Below are positions 27,007 to 35,329 of a DNA stretch of 64,000 nt, piece after piece. A program made the position numbers and the translations under genes. Under the pieces are notes generated by a model. The model did not search any database. It was given only the letters and a program-made list of their open reading frames with translations, and was not told the origin of the DNA. The stretch is from Tenuifilum thalassicum (GTDB lineage: Bacteria > Bacteroidota > Bacteroidia > Bacteroidales > Tenuifilaceae). Each line of letters begins with the position of its first letter. Positions within the stretch are counted from its first letter, which is position 1. The stretch lies in NCBI RefSeq assembly GCF_013265555.1, contig NZ_CP041345.1:2774581-2838580 (forward strand). Reading direction: 5' to 3'.

Positions 27007-29040
27007 TTATTTTACAGTTGAACCGTTTGAAACCATTCCTAAAGGAGATACAAGCTGTAACTTACCATCAATATCCTCAGCCATTAGTATCATACCCTTT
27101 GATTCTATACCCCTAATCTTTCTAGGTTCTAAATTGGCAAGTACAACAACCTGTTTTCCAATAAGGTTTTCTGGTTCAAAGAATTCTGCAATTCCCGAAA
27201 CTATTACTCGGGTATCAAGTCCAGTGTCGATTTTAAGTTTAAGAAGTTTTTGTGTTTTAGGAACGCGTTCTGCTTCAAGGACTTTGGCTACGCGGATATC
27301 CATCTTGGAGAACTCATCGTAGGTTACCAAATCTTTGGGTGGGGCTACCTTAGCATTTGCCTTTTCATTTTCTTCTTTCACCTTCCTTAATTTGTTGAGC
27401 TGCTTTTCTATAACGTCATCCTCAATTTTTTCAAAAAGCAATTCTGGCTCATTTAGCTGATGTCCTGGTTGAAGGAGATTGTCGGTTCCTGCTTCGGCCC
27501 AACTTTTGCTAGAATAGTTAATCATATTCCTTATCTTCTCGGAAGTAAAGGGGAGGAACGGTTCAAGAAGGATGCCCAAATTGGCAGTAATCTGCATCGA
27601 TACGTTAAGGATTGTAGCAACCTTATCGGGGTTAGTCTTAAATACCTTCCATGGTTCTGTGTCGGCCAGGTACTTGTTACCAAGGCGGGCGAGACTCATA
27701 GCTTCTTTCAACGCCTCGCGAAAGCGAAACTCATCGAGGCTTTTCTCGATAGATTGTTTGATTTTTGGAATTTCAGCAAGCGTTTCCCTGTCGTATTCGT
27801 CAATCTCTTTAATTGCTGGAACTTTAGAGTCAAAGTACTTCTTAGTTAAAACCATGGCTCTGTTCACAAAATTACCAAGGATGGCAACTAGCTCGCTATT
27901 ATTCCTGGTTTGAAAGTCTTTCCACGTAAAATCGTTATCCTTGGTTTCGGGCATGTTTGCAGTAAGTACGTAACGTAATACATCCTGTTTCCCTGGAAAT
28001 TCTTCGAGATACTCATGTAGCCAAACCGCCCAGTTTCGCGATGTTGAAATCTTATCGCCTTCAAGGTTGAGAAACTCATTAGCAGGGACATTGTCTGGTA
28101 GAATGTAGCTTCCCTCAGCCTTAAGCATGGCAGGGAAAATAATACAATGGAAAACTATATTGTCCTTACCGATGAAGTGGATTAAACGTGTTTCGGGGTC
28201 TTTCCAATATTTTTCCCAATCGGGAGTTAACTCTTTTGTAGCAGATATGTATCCGATTGGTGCATCGAACCATACATAAAGTACTTTGCCTTCAGCCCCC
28301 TCTACTGGCACAGGAACCCCCCAGTCTAAGTCGCGGCTCACTGCTCTAGGTTGTAATCCCTGGTCGAACCAGCTCTTACACTGCCCGTAAACATTCGATT
28401 TCCACTCTTTATGGTCTGTTAAAATCCATTTTTCCAAATCTGGCTGGAACTTATCGAGAGGGAGGAACCAGTGTTTTGTCGATTTTAGTACTGGTTTTGA
28501 ACCGCTAAGCATCGATTTTGGGTCCTTGAGGTCGGTAGGGTTAAGACTTGTTCCACACTTTTCGCACTGGTCGCCATAAGCCTTCTCATTGCCGCAGTGA
28601 GGGCATGTTCCCATGATGTACCTGTCGGCAAGAAATTGGCCAACCTCTTCGTCGTAGTACTGCTCGGTGGTTTTCTCAATGAAAACACCTTTGTCGTAAA
28701 GCTTTCTGAAAAATTCGCTTGCCGTTTCGTAGTGCACCTTTGATGTGGTACGGGAGTATATATCAAAAGCAATTCCGAACTTCTCAAACGATTCTTTTAT
28801 AATAGCATTATACTTATCAACTATTGCCTGAGGAGTAGTATTCTCCTGGCGAGCTTTAATGGTAATGGGAACCCCATGCTCATCGGAGCCACAAACCGAA
28901 ATCACATCAACCCCTTTAGCCCTAAGGTAACGGGTAAAAATATCGGATGGAATATAAACACCTGCAAGATGTCCAATATGAACCGGGCCGTTGGCATATG
29001 GCAATGCAGATGTTATCATGTAACGTTTAAACGACTTCAT
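27007..29040 (-). CDS. metG: Methionyl-tRNA synthetase with C-terminal tRNA-binding domain
   Basis: Class I synthetase. The HIGH motif is at residues 21-24 in [16 protein letters not shown] zinc knuckle has Cys146, Cys149, Cys159 and Cys162 (CPHCG, CEKCG). The KMSKS loop is KISTS at 330-334. A lysine-rich linker leads to a C-terminal OB-fold of the EMAP/Arc1 tRNA-binding type ([18 protein letters not shown] to the end), which raises tRNA affinity and dimerises the enzyme. Length 677 is normal for the two-domain form. It is monocistronic, with its own -7 box and terminator. It forms the left border of the accessory island; dapD forms the right border. Confidence 0.97.
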   Translation of the reverse strand: MKSFKRYMITSALPYANGPVHIGHLAGVYIPSDIFTRYLRAKGVDVISVCGSDEHGVPITIKARQENTTPQAIVDKYNAIIKESFEKFGIAFDIYSRTTSKVHYETASEFFRKLYDKGVFIEKTTEQYYDEEVGQFLADRYIMGTCPHCGNEKAYGDQCEKCGTSLNPTDLKDPKSMLSGSKPVLKSTKHWFLPLDKFQPDLEKWILTDHKEWKSNVYGQCKSWFDQGLQPRAVSRDLDWGVPVPVEGAEGKVLYVWFDAPIGYISATKELTPDWEKYWKDPETRLIHFIGKDNIVFHCIIFPAMLKAEGSYILPDNVPANEFLNLEGDKISTSRNWAVWLHEYLEEFPGKQDVLRYVLTANMPETKDNDFTWKDFQTRNNSELVAILGNFVNRAMVLTKKYFDSKVPAIKEIDEYDRETLAEIPKIKQSIEKSLDEFRFREALKEAMSLARLGNKYLADTEPWKVFKTNPDKVATILNVSMQITANLGILLEPFLPFTSEKIRNMINYSSKSWAEAGTDNLLQPGHQLNEPELLFEKIEDDVIEKQLNKLRKVKEENEKANAKVAPPKDLVTYDEFSKMDIRVAKVLEAERVPKTQKLLKLKIDTGLDTRVIVSGIAEFFEPENLIGKQVVVLANLEPRKIRGIESKGMILMAEDIDGKLQLVSPLGMVSNGSTVK

Positions 29041-29091
29041 TTTACAGTATGATTAGCAAGAATAAAGATTTACAATTAGATAAATTTTATG

Positions 29092-29099
29092 CAAATCTA
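29092..29099 (-). promoter_or_regulatory. -7 box of metG
   Basis: On the minus strand this reads TAGATTTG, a perfect TAnnTTTG, 52 bases before the metG start. Confidence 0.55.
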
Positions 29100-29202
29100 A
29101 CAGATTTTTACGTAACATCCTGATAGGATAAGATTTTTTAGCGGAAAGAACTTGGGGAAATGATGACGAATGTTTTGGAGGAATGAGAGGAAATTAATTG
29201 AA

Positions 29203-29283
29203 GTTAGAGGAAGTTAAATGAAGTTAGAGGAATGACTCGGAATGACTCGGAAATATTCGGAAGGATTCGGAAGATTTGAGACC
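29203..29283 (+). repeat. Tandem degenerate 10-11 bp repeats, copy A
   Basis: Units GAAGTTAGAGG/GAAGTTAAAT are followed by a run of 10-base units GGAATGACTC, GGAAATATTC and GGAAGGATTC, without an open frame. The same two unit types recur at 29412-29452, 32797-32880 and 35402-35512, always at the edge of a repeat or a toxin module. Confidence 0.75.
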
Positions 29284-29335
29284 GTGTTTAGTTTTTAGAT
29301 TTTGGAGTTTCGATTTTTTTTGACCTCACCCCCTG

Positions 29336-29385
29336 CCCCTCTCCTGAAAAGGAGAGGGGAGTTAAGCCTCCCCTCTCAGGGGAGG
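29336..29385. repeat. Two GC-rich hairpins (boilerplate intergenic sequence)
   Basis: Perfect stem 29336-29345 with 29350-29359, and a second stem 29367-29374 with 29378-29385, both C/T-rich on the left arm. The surrounding words (CCCCCTGCCCCTCTCC, GGGGAGGTTTGGAGGGG) are familiar from short dispersed repeats in many Bacteroidota genomes. Confidence 0.7.
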
Positions 29386-29409
29386 TTTGGAGGGGTCCTT
29401 GGAAGGAAG

Positions 29410-29844
29410 AAGGATTCGGAATGACTCGGAAATATTCGGAAGTATCGGAATTTCATGTGGCAATTCTTAAATCTTGGATCTGAATTCTTGAATCTTGAAT
29501 CTTGAATCCGTCAATGCCGGACAAGTCTGAAATCCGTCAATGCCGGACAAGTCTTGAATCTTGAATCCGTCTTCGCCGGACAAGTCTGAAATCTTGAATT
29601 AATGTCATGCTGAACCTGCCGAAGCCACGTTTGTTTCCCTTCTTTTGCCTTGATGCAAAAGAAGCAAAAGATCAAGGCTGAAAAGCCTGTTCCGATGGGT
29701 GCCCCGTGGTCGTGCCGGCCGCGCGGCGCAACTCGCCATGCCTGCGGCATGCCTCAAACAGCGCCGCTTACTTTACCCCTCGCAACGCCCCGCCCACGAC
29801 CCATTGGCGGAACAGGCTTTTATGCCGTTTTTTTGTGCGGTGGT
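29410..29844. repeat. Dispersed GC-rich repeat, copy 1
   Basis: About 435 bases homologous to 32800-33235. It starts with the 10-bp repeat run, then several units resembling AATCCGTCAATGCCGGACAAGTCTTG, then TGTCATGCTGAACCTGCCGAAG, then the palindromic element 29681-29821. It is GC-rich against AT-rich flanks. Plus- and minus-strand open frames across it have no family signature and I treat them as chance frames in GC-rich DNA. The rest of the 872-base gap (29041-29912) holds only the other repeats listed here and the metG promoter. Confidence 0.85.
29681..29821. mobile_element. 141-bp palindromic element, copy 1 (MITE- or REP-like)
   Basis: Ends are inverted repeats of 14 bases (29681-29694 AAAAGCCTGTTCCG with 29808-29821 CGGAACAGGCTTTT), extended inward by ATGGGT/ACCCAT. 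Inside is a small hairpin CATGCC-TGC-GGCATG. Copy 2 at 33071-33211 has exactly the same length and keeps the stems though the loop changed to TTT. No transposase is encoded, so it would move in trans or act as a structured RNA or DNA site. Confidence 0.65.
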
Positions 29845-29912
29845 ATACTCACGGATTACAAACAACCGAAGGGATCTCACCGAGGGTTATTCCGCGCGAG
29901 CGGGTGGTGAAA

Positions 29913-30554
29913 CTATCTAATACTATAAGTTTTTTGTTCCAATAAATAAAATAGAGTATCTGTTTTTAGCACTCCATCTTCGCCTGATTGGCAGCCCAGA
30001 CAATAAGGGATAACGATATAACCTTTTTCTATCCTAATTTCTTCTTTTTTAGCGAAAGGATTCCAGGAGGGATATGAAAAGTAAAATTGTGAAGTATAAA
30101 TATCACTAATGGTGTTTTTAGAAAAATCCCACCTGTAGATTTTGATCAGATATACCGGCCCCTCACCCTCTACAAACTTAACAACTATGTCCTTACTCCC
30201 CTTTTCAGCTTCAAACGTATAAACGTCTATGGGGTAATACGAAGCATCTTCGCCATAATTGAGTTCAATTATGGTTTTTATCAAGTTGGTATCTGATGAA
30301 AGCTGCAAAAAGTGCAAGCTCATGTCCGAACCAAGGCATGAAATATATGTTTTATCTTCATGCTTTAATGAAATCAACTTTTTACATGTTATTTTTTCAT
30401 GGATGTTTTTACTTTTTGATCCGGGAATAATTCTCGTTGTTGAGAATAACTTCTTGCCATTATACATATAATCCCTATAGATTATGTGTGTATTCTGAGC
30501 TAGCAAGCTATTCAAACAACACACTAAGCATAACATGACTACTAACTGTTTCAT
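29913..30554 (-). CDS. Exported protein, probable immunity partner of the M23 remnant
   Basis: 213 residues with a signal peptide (hydrophobic core LVVMLCLVCCLNSLL, cleavage near LLAQ). The mature protein is strand-rich with no family I recognise; a CxxC-like CLGCQSGEDG lies near the end and one more cysteine pair further up. It begins 11 bases after the stop of a broken M23 peptidase gene on the same strand. That arrangement (peptidoglycan peptidase then exported small protein) matches effector-immunity pairs, and the second M23 module at 34010 repeats it. The immunity role is inferred from position and export only. The reading frame itself appears intact, while its presumed toxin is not. 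Confidence 0.55.
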   Translation of the reverse strand: MKQLVVMLCLVCCLNSLLAQNTHIIYRDYMYNGKKLFSTTRIIPGSKSKNIHEKITCKKLISLKHEDKTYISCLGSDMSLHFLQLSSDTNLIKTIIELNYGEDASYYPIDVYTFEAEKGSKDIVVKFVEGEGPVYLIKIYRWDFSKNTISDIYTSQFYFSYPSWNPFAKKEEIRIEKGYIVIPYCLGCQSGEDGVLKTDTLFYLLEQKTYSIR

Positions 30555-30565
30555 AATACATTAAT

Positions 30566-30806
30566 TTAGTTTTTAGCTTTTAAAATATTGATGTAGTGCT
30601 CTGGATTTTTTCTATCTGCAAAACCATCTGGCCACCATTTTTCGAAAACCTCAAAATGCAAATGTATTTCATTAGGCCTACTTAACAAAAATTCTGCGCC
30701 TGTTACACCTACCGCTCCAATACAATCCCCTTTTTTAACATTTTGATTAATTTTTACATGTATTTTACTTAAATGTGCGTATTGGTTTAACCCCGAATAT
30801 TTTTGT
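30566..30806 (-). pseudogene. C-terminal remnant of an M23 family metallopeptidase
   Basis: The minus-strand frame is open with no start codon and ends at the stop 30566-30568. It reads as the second half of an M23 (lysostaphin-type) domain: YAHLSKI (catalytic histidine), the NQNVKKGDCIGAVGVTGAEF strand-turn block and NEIHLHFEVFE with the zinc-ligand HxH motif, ending in PEHYINILKAKN. The first half with the HxGxD zinc motif is missing. Homology stops at about 30806, where an unrelated palindromic element and the IS3 fragment begin, so an insertion or deletion removed the front of the gene. It is immediately followed by the exported protein at 29913-30554. Confidence 0.82.
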
Positions 30807-30837
30807 CATTATTATTAAAAAGGTTTAGGACACACTC

Positions 30838-30977
30838 GTCATCCTGATTAATCAAAGATAACCCACGTTCCGAATTTGTCAACAAAGCAAGCGATGGTAA
30901 GCTGTTTGACTCCTCAAAGGCATCATCGCCCTTGACAAATTCTCCATTTTGGGCTTTTGGTGGCTTAACAGGATGAC
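30838..30977. repeat. 140-bp nested palindrome next to the IS3 fragment
   Basis: Three sets of inverted arms are nested: GTCATCCTG 30838-30846 with 30969-30977, GAATTTGTCAA 30872-30882 with 30932-30942 (perfect 11 bp), and GCGATG 30891-30896 with 30924-30929. It lies between the truncated M23 gene and the IS3 orfA. No coding signature. Likely a small non-autonomous element or a folded IS end. Confidence 0.65.
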
Positions 30978-30988
30978 AAGGGAACGTC

Positions 30989-31261
30989 TCATGCCAATAT
31001 TCTACCGGGGATCGCCTGCCGGGATATTATTTTTCGCAACCTCTCATTCTCCCTTTCAAGGGCCCTGATTTTAGGGTCAACCCTATGATACTGGGGTGCT
31101 AGACCATCGGGTCCCTGCTGGTCGAACTTGCTCTTCCAGCTGTAGAACAAGCTCCTTGAAATCTGAAATTTACGACAGGTGACATCTACTCCTTGATTCT
31201 CGCCTTCTCGCAGAATCTGAAGTTTTTCTTCCAGCGTGAATTTTCTTCTTCCTCTTTTCAT
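30989..31261 (-). mobile_element. IS3-family transposase OrfA, remnant element
   Basis: 90 residues with the IS3/IS911 OrfA helix-turn-helix: RKFTLEEKLQILREG, then CRKFQISRSLFYSWKSKF, then a leucine-zipper-like helix LERENERLRKII. The usual OrfB integrase (DDE) is absent; the frame ends QAIPGRILA, after which only the palindrome and the M23 remnant follow. Possible eroded ends are TTTACTGGACAAA (minus strand, near 31302-31314) and GTTTAGGACAC near 30823-30833, which share the GTTTA-GGACA core. The element cannot move by itself. Its insertion may account for the loss of the front of the M23 gene. Confidence 0.8.
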
Positions 31262-31333
31262 AATATTACAAGTTTATTATACTAAATTTTTTATCCAAAA
31301 TTTGTCCAGTAAACTAGGGGGCTAGAATATATA

Positions 31334-31804
31334 TTAGTCTTCAGTAGTATCATACTCACCCTTAGAGTTAAAATAAGTATTAATAAAAATCGGATTTATT
31401 TTACATCCATGAATGCTTTTATAAAACTTATTTTCTTTAAACAAGAAAAATATTGATGTTGATTTTAGCTGTAAAATCTCATCATACTTTATAGTATCAA
31501 TTCCATTAGAATACTTTAGAACAGACATAAATTCAAAATCATCGGAGTCAACTTTCTGTAAATAACTAACTGACTTATAACAAAAAAAAGATTCAAATTC
31601 ATCTTTTGTTAATCCTTGATGGAATGCAAAAGCATCTATCAACTCAATATAAAATAAAAGTTTTTCGTAACATGCGCTCTCGATGTTAGAAAGCTTCTCA
31701 TTTCTTATTAGTTGCTCTTGATTAAAAATATCCACCCAAATCAAAACGCTTATAATAAGTATTATGATGGATGATATTAATAAAGTTAGGTTTGTCTTTT
31801 TCAT
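31334..31804 (-). CDS. Small membrane-anchored protein, probable immunity partner of 31801-32718
   Basis: 156 residues with a single N-terminal TM (LTLLISSIIILIISVLIWV, about 6-24) and a soluble domain that would lie in the periplasm. I recognise no family. The start codon overlaps the stop of the upstream toxin-like gene by four bases (ATGA), a common layout in toxin-immunity pairs. Strongly AT-rich like the upstream gene and unlike the GC-rich repeats on both sides, which suggests the pair moved together. The immunity function is inferred from context. Confidence 0.55.
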   Translation of the reverse strand: MKKTNLTLLISSIIILIISVLIWVDIFNQEQLIRNEKLSNIESACYEKLLFYIELIDAFAFHQGLTKDEFESFFCYKSVSYLQKVDSDDFEFMSVLKYSNGIDTIKYDEILQLKSTSIFFLFKENKFYKSIHGCKINPIFINTYFNSKGEYDTTED

Positions 31805-32718
31805 TTATACGCTTCTTTGATTAAAAACTTAAAAAAAGCAAAGTCCCAGTTTAATAATGCAATATCCATTTCCGCATATGATGGAGATTGTTTTTTTAAT
31901 GCAAATGCACTTTTAATTGCTTCTTTTAAGGCATACAATCCATTTACTGTAAACTCTTTGTTTTTAATGATAATATCAAATATTTTAGTTATTTCTGGGT
32001 TTAATTCTGCTGTATTCCCTTTCCTAACCGTAACTATTCCGTAGGTATCAAAATATGGAGTATTGACATTAACAAATTTTGAAGATTTATCTATTGTCAT
32101 TAAATAATAAGCAAAGGCTTTCGCTAATTCCACCTCTGTCTCTGTTTGTGTGTGAAATTTTAAATCATTAATAAATCCTCCATTTTCTTCTAAATACAAA
32201 AAATGTGAGGCATGAAAAAATTCTTCAAATATTGTAGATGCACTCTTAAAACCATCTCCTTTTACTTTACCTCCAGTTAATTCATAGTTTTTCGATGAAA
32301 ACAGTACTATCTTATGCGGATTATCTTCATCTCCTGGTTTATATTCTATAAGTCCCCAGAACGCCTCTTTTTTTTCTGCCCTAAGAAAATAACCATTAGA
32401 ATAAGGATGGTGTTTCTTTAATTCGGCTAAATTATTAAGGTTAGCTTTAAATGAGCTTATAGCAATATGTTTCTCAGATTTATCTAATTGACCATACAAC
32501 ACATTAAAAAGAGATAGTTGTTTTAAATCCTTTATAATAGCGTTATATTTTTTTAAATCATCACTGTCGAACATAATTGACAAATCAATTATCGCCCCTT
32601 CCTCTTCATCCTGCGCCCAGGCAAACAAAATCGTCTGCGGGTCATGTATCAAATCCCATTGAGTTTTGATAAGAGTGGTATACTTGTCGGCAAGAGCGGG
32701 TGTGGTTGTATAGTCCAT
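31801..32718 (-). CDS. Putative toxin tip with conserved N-terminal module; possible zinc hydrolase
   Basis: 305 residues. The first 28 (TTPALAD, KTQWDLIH) match the start of the M23 protein at 34010 residue by residue, then all similarity ends. The frame stays open upstream of the ATG to about 32790 and reads FHQIRHTF and LPQGTTGNLMDY, so the ATG is likely an internal methionine of what was the tail of a larger protein, possibly the Met-turn of a metzincin-like domain. The unique part contains STIFEEFFHASHF, with Glu165, Glu166, His169 and His172 arranged like a zinc-binding helix, and has no other motif I know. Overlaps the next gene (probable immunity) by four bases. An orphan polymorphic-toxin tip is my best reading; it is not proven that it is expressed. 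Confidence 0.5.
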   Translation of the reverse strand: MDYTTTPALADKYTTLIKTQWDLIHDPQTILFAWAQDEEEGAIIDLSIMFDSDDLKKYNAIIKDLKQLSLFNVLYGQLDKSEKHIAISSFKANLNNLAELKKHHPYSNGYFLRAEKKEAFWGLIEYKPGDEDNPHKIVLFSSKNYELTGGKVKGDGFKSASTIFEEFFHASHFLYLEENGGFINDLKFHTQTETEVELAKAFAYYLMTIDKSSKFVNVNTPYFDTYGIVTVRKGNTAELNPEITKIFDIIIKNKEFTVNGLYALKEAIKSAFALKKQSPSYAEMDIALLNWDFAFFKFLIKEAYK

Positions 32719-32790
32719 AAGGTTACCGGTTGTTCCTTGGGGTAAAGTTACAAAATTTTTCTCACTGAAGGTGTGGCGGATCTGGTGGAA
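32634..32790 (-). repeat. 157-bp conserved module, copy 1 (encodes FHQIRHTF...QWDLIH)
   Basis: Homologous to 35245-35401 with the same length and reading frame. Upstream of the annotated start it encodes FHQIRHTFSEKNF, then LPQGTTGNLMDY, then the shared 28-residue start. The homology ends upstream exactly where the 10-11 bp repeats begin. Confidence 0.85.
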
Positions 32791-32796
32791 GAATAT

Positions 32797-32880
32797 GAGG
32801 AAGTTAGAGGAAGTTAGAGGAATTTAAAAGAATGATACGGAATAATTCGGAAACATTCGGAATGTATCGGAAGATCATAT
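32797..32880 (+). repeat. Tandem degenerate 10-11 bp repeats, copy B
   Basis: GAGGAAGTTAGAGG units are followed by GGAATGATAC, GGAATAATTC, GGAAACATTC and GGAATGTATC. Joins the 157-bp module to the second GC-rich repeat. Confidence 0.75.
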
Positions 32881-33235
32881 GACAATTCTTAAATCCGTCA
32901 ACGCAGGACAAATCTTGAATCCGTCAACGCCGGACAAGCTCTTGAACCTTGAATCCGTCTTAGCCGGACAAGTCTTAAATCTTGAATTAATGTCATGCCG
33001 AGCCTGCCGAAGCCACGTTTGTTTTTCCCTTCTTTTGCCTTGATGCAAAAGAAGCAAAAGATCAAGGCTGAAAAGCCTGTCCCGATGGGTGCCCCGTGGG
33101 CGTGCCGGCAACGCGGCGCAACTCGCCATGCCTTTGGCATGGATCAAACAGCGCCGCTTCCTTTGCCCTACGCAACGCCCCGCCCACGACCCATTGGCGG
33201 AACAGGCCTTTATGCCGTTTTTTTTGTGCTGTGGT
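32800..33235. repeat. Dispersed GC-rich repeat, copy 2
   Basis: Second copy of 29410-29844, with the same order: 10-bp units, CCGTCAACGCCGGACAAG units, TGTCATGCCGAGCCTGCCGAAG and the palindromic element. Divergence is scattered, so the copies are old. The following 33236-33445 is unique GC-rich sequence with CCGCCGCCGCAGACGG and no gene I can support. Confidence 0.85.
33071..33211. mobile_element. 141-bp palindromic element, copy 2
   Basis: Terminal arms AAAAGCCTGTCCCG (33071-33084) and CGGAACAGGCCTTT (33198-33211); internal hairpin CCATGCC-TTT-GGCATGG is a perfect 7-bp stem, one pair better than in copy 1. Same length as copy 1. Confidence 0.65.
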
Positions 33236-33445
33236 GGGATGCGCATGAATTACAAAATACGTGTTAGCGAGCGGAAGAGCGCGTGCGTCCAAATAAAATG
33301 CGCGCGAACAAGTAGAAACTCAGGCGCAGTCCCGCTTTGCGGAATAAACTCTGCTGCTGATAGTCCGACGGCTGTGCAACCGCCGCCGCAGACGGTTCGT
33401 TTATTGCCTTTTACAGCCTTGGCTAAACTGGGAATGACAAAATGG

Positions 33446-34029
33446 CTAATCTAAATCTCCATCACTCCTAAAATCAATTAATATTGAAATTACTTTGTTG
33501 TTTTTTATTTCAAATTTTAACCCTTGGCAGTAATAAAAGGGAACTTCTATCTCTTTAGTTTCTATTATCAGTGGTACACTAATATATATGGAATTTTTTA
33601 TTTTTGTTTTACTAGTTTTAATGTAATCATTGTATCTATTATAGATTTCTGGCAAAAGAGATGAAAATTCTTCAAATTTTAAGCCTACATTAAATCGTCT
33701 GTCTTTTAATTTTACAGTGTGTTTGGGAGACTTTATTTCGATGTAGTTTGTAAAAATGCTTTTATAATTTTGATTCGAAGTACAATAAATAAAAATAGAA
33801 TCCTTTTCAAACACTAAATCTCTTAGATAAACTTCATTATCTTCGTAGTAATAAATAGAATCTTTTACCTTTTCGTGTTAAATAAAATATTATAATTATT
33901 GTAAGGATCTCCCATTCTTACATTATCAATATAAACATCAGTCATTTTGTAATTGACTTGTGAATATAAATTGAAAGTTGATGTGAAAAGAATGGATATA
34001 ACTATAACTCTAAAAAATCTTGTTCCCAT
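33446..34029 (-). pseudogene. Exported immunity-like protein, frameshifted
   Basis: Two frames together make one gene of about 194 codons. Frame 1 starts at ATG 34029, overlapping the end of the M23 toxin-like gene by 20 bases in another frame, and encodes a signal peptide (MGTRFFRVIVISILF, cleavage near LYSQ) and 35 more residues before a stop at 33865-33867. Frame 2 is open from 33877 down to the stop at 33446 and continues in sense (KDSIYYYEDNEVYLRDL, then VFEKDSIFIY). Adding one A to the AAAA run just before the stop joins them as NTKKVKDSIYYY. So it is either a broken gene or a sequencing error in a homopolymer. Position and export suggest an immunity protein for the M23 enzyme. Confidence 0.65.
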
Positions 34030-35329
34030 AGTTATCAAATTTAGTTGTAAAATAATTAATAGGATTTACACGGTTAAACCTTGATATTTTCCCTTTATAT
34101 ATGGTTATGTGGAGATGGTACTGCCAAGGAGAAATTTTTGAAGCGATATTACCTGAGTTGCCAGAATATCCAATAATAGCACCTGCTTCTATTAATTTCC
34201 CTTCTAAATCTTTCTTATAAGAAGAAAGATGACCATAGCAAACAAATATTTCTTGATTTGTAAAACTTAAATTATGACACTCTTTTGACGATGCTATAAT
34301 TACATAATAGCCAAGAGTTTGCGAATAACCGCTATGATAAATTCCTTTAAAAATTGAAAATACTGGAGTTCCAATATCTGCTGCTAAATCTATACCATCA
34401 TGTACTTTATTTTTCCCAGAAATATGTGGGAAATTTTTAATATTCTCTTCCCATATGTCGCAGTTTTGTTTTTCCTTATTATTAGTATATCTAACACAGC
34501 CATATGTTCCTCCTATCCTATTATTTGGATTATTAGGGTCGGTTCCTTGAATCTCCATATTGACCAATGGATCACCTGGTAGTGGCTTTTCTCTATGTTG
34601 TTCATCCTCTTTTACGATTCCTAGCCCCTTCAGCCAAAGTGTTTTGGTTATTTCTATAAGGACTTTACCGAGTTTTTCTACCTGAATCACCAGTGATGGT
34701 TCGGGGTTGTTATCCTCATAGAAGGCTAAAACCAGATATTTTATATAAGTTTCTTCTATTCTTAAATGTTTTCTATTTTCTTCTTTCTCTAAATCAGAGA
34801 TTTCAGCAACCTGTACTTTTTTTAAATTACTAATCGTACTCTTTTCGCTGTAAATTGCAACAGGGTATTCTACCCCGTCAATTTTGTACTTACCAACATA
34901 TATTCCTTTTGTCGCTAAGTTCAAGGTGTCAATTTTTTTACCTCCACTTGCTTCCTTTATTTTAAGAATTATCCTCTCAACCACTTCATCGGATGAGGCG
35001 GTTCGAACTTTCCACTGATTTACCCATTCCTTATACTCCTTCTCACTATAGTTTAAATCTACATATTTAACTTCTGAGTTTCTTGCTTTAGCCTTATCAA
35101 CCTTATCGATATAGGTATGATTGGTGCTATTGTTATTAGAAAACATATGGTTAAATAGTCTGGTGTGCTTTTCATCCAGTATAATCCATGAACCATCAAA
35201 AAAACTAGCCCCCTCCTCCATACCATCGAAGATCCCGGTGGTGGACTGGGGGTTGTGGATGAGGTCCCATTGTGTTTTGACTAGGGCGGTGTACCTGTCG
35301 GCTAGCGCCGGTGTGGTTGGGTAGTCCAT
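34010..35329 (-). CDS. M23 metallopeptidase toxin-like protein with conserved N-terminal module
   Basis: 439 residues. Residues 1-28 are the shared module also found at the start of the 31801-32718 protein. A middle domain of about 200 residues (LNLATKGIYVGKYKIDGVEY and others) is unassigned. The C-terminal M23 domain has all expected residues: zinc ligands His310 and Asp314 in VHDGIDLAADIGTPV, His367 in CYGHLSSYK, and His405/His407 in YHLHITI. M23 enzymes cut peptidoglycan cross-bridges. The segment GGTYGCVRYTNN before the domain resembles the start of secreted cell-wall hydrolases. No signal peptide is present, so export would depend on a missing N-terminal part. Overlapped by an exported immunity-like gene. 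Predicted to be a displaced effector tip. Confidence 0.72.
   Translation of the reverse strand: MDYPTTPALADRYTALVKTQWDLIHNPQSTTGIFDGMEEGASFFDGSWIILDEKHTRLFNHMFSNNNSTNHTYIDKVDKAKARNSEVKYVDLNYSEKEYKEWVNQWKVRTASSDEVVERIILKIKEASGGKKIDTLNLATKGIYVGKYKIDGVEYPVAIYSEKSTISNLKKVQVAEISDLEKEENRKHLRIEETYIKYLVLAFYEDNNPEPSLVIQVEKLGKVLIEITKTLWLKGLGIVKEDEQHREKPLPGDPLVNMEIQGTDPNNPNNRIGGTYGCVRYTNNKEKQNCDIWEENIKNFPHISGKNKVHDGIDLAADIGTPVFSIFKGIYHSGYSQTLGYYVIIASSKECHNLSFTNQEIFVCYGHLSSYKKDLEGKLIEAGAIIGYSGNSGNIASKISPWQYHLHITIYKGKISRFNRVNPINYFTTKFDNYGNKIF

Noticed and set aside
27460-27913. Two plus-strand open frames of 113-129 codons
   Set aside because: Antisense shadows of metG.
29203-29283. Possible CRISPR-like array
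   Set aside because: Units are 10-11 bp and degenerate, with no regular unique spacers and no cas genes.
29650-29945. Three overlapping plus-strand open frames of 73-86 codons with GC-rich sequence
   Set aside because: They lie in the palindromic repeat, have no family signature, and the same DNA at 33000-33250 gives other frames. Chance frames in GC-rich noncoding DNA.
32875-33454. Long open frames on both strands in the second repeat (up to 123 codons)
   Set aside because: They come from the same repeat, are arginine/proline-rich in every frame, and conflict with each other.
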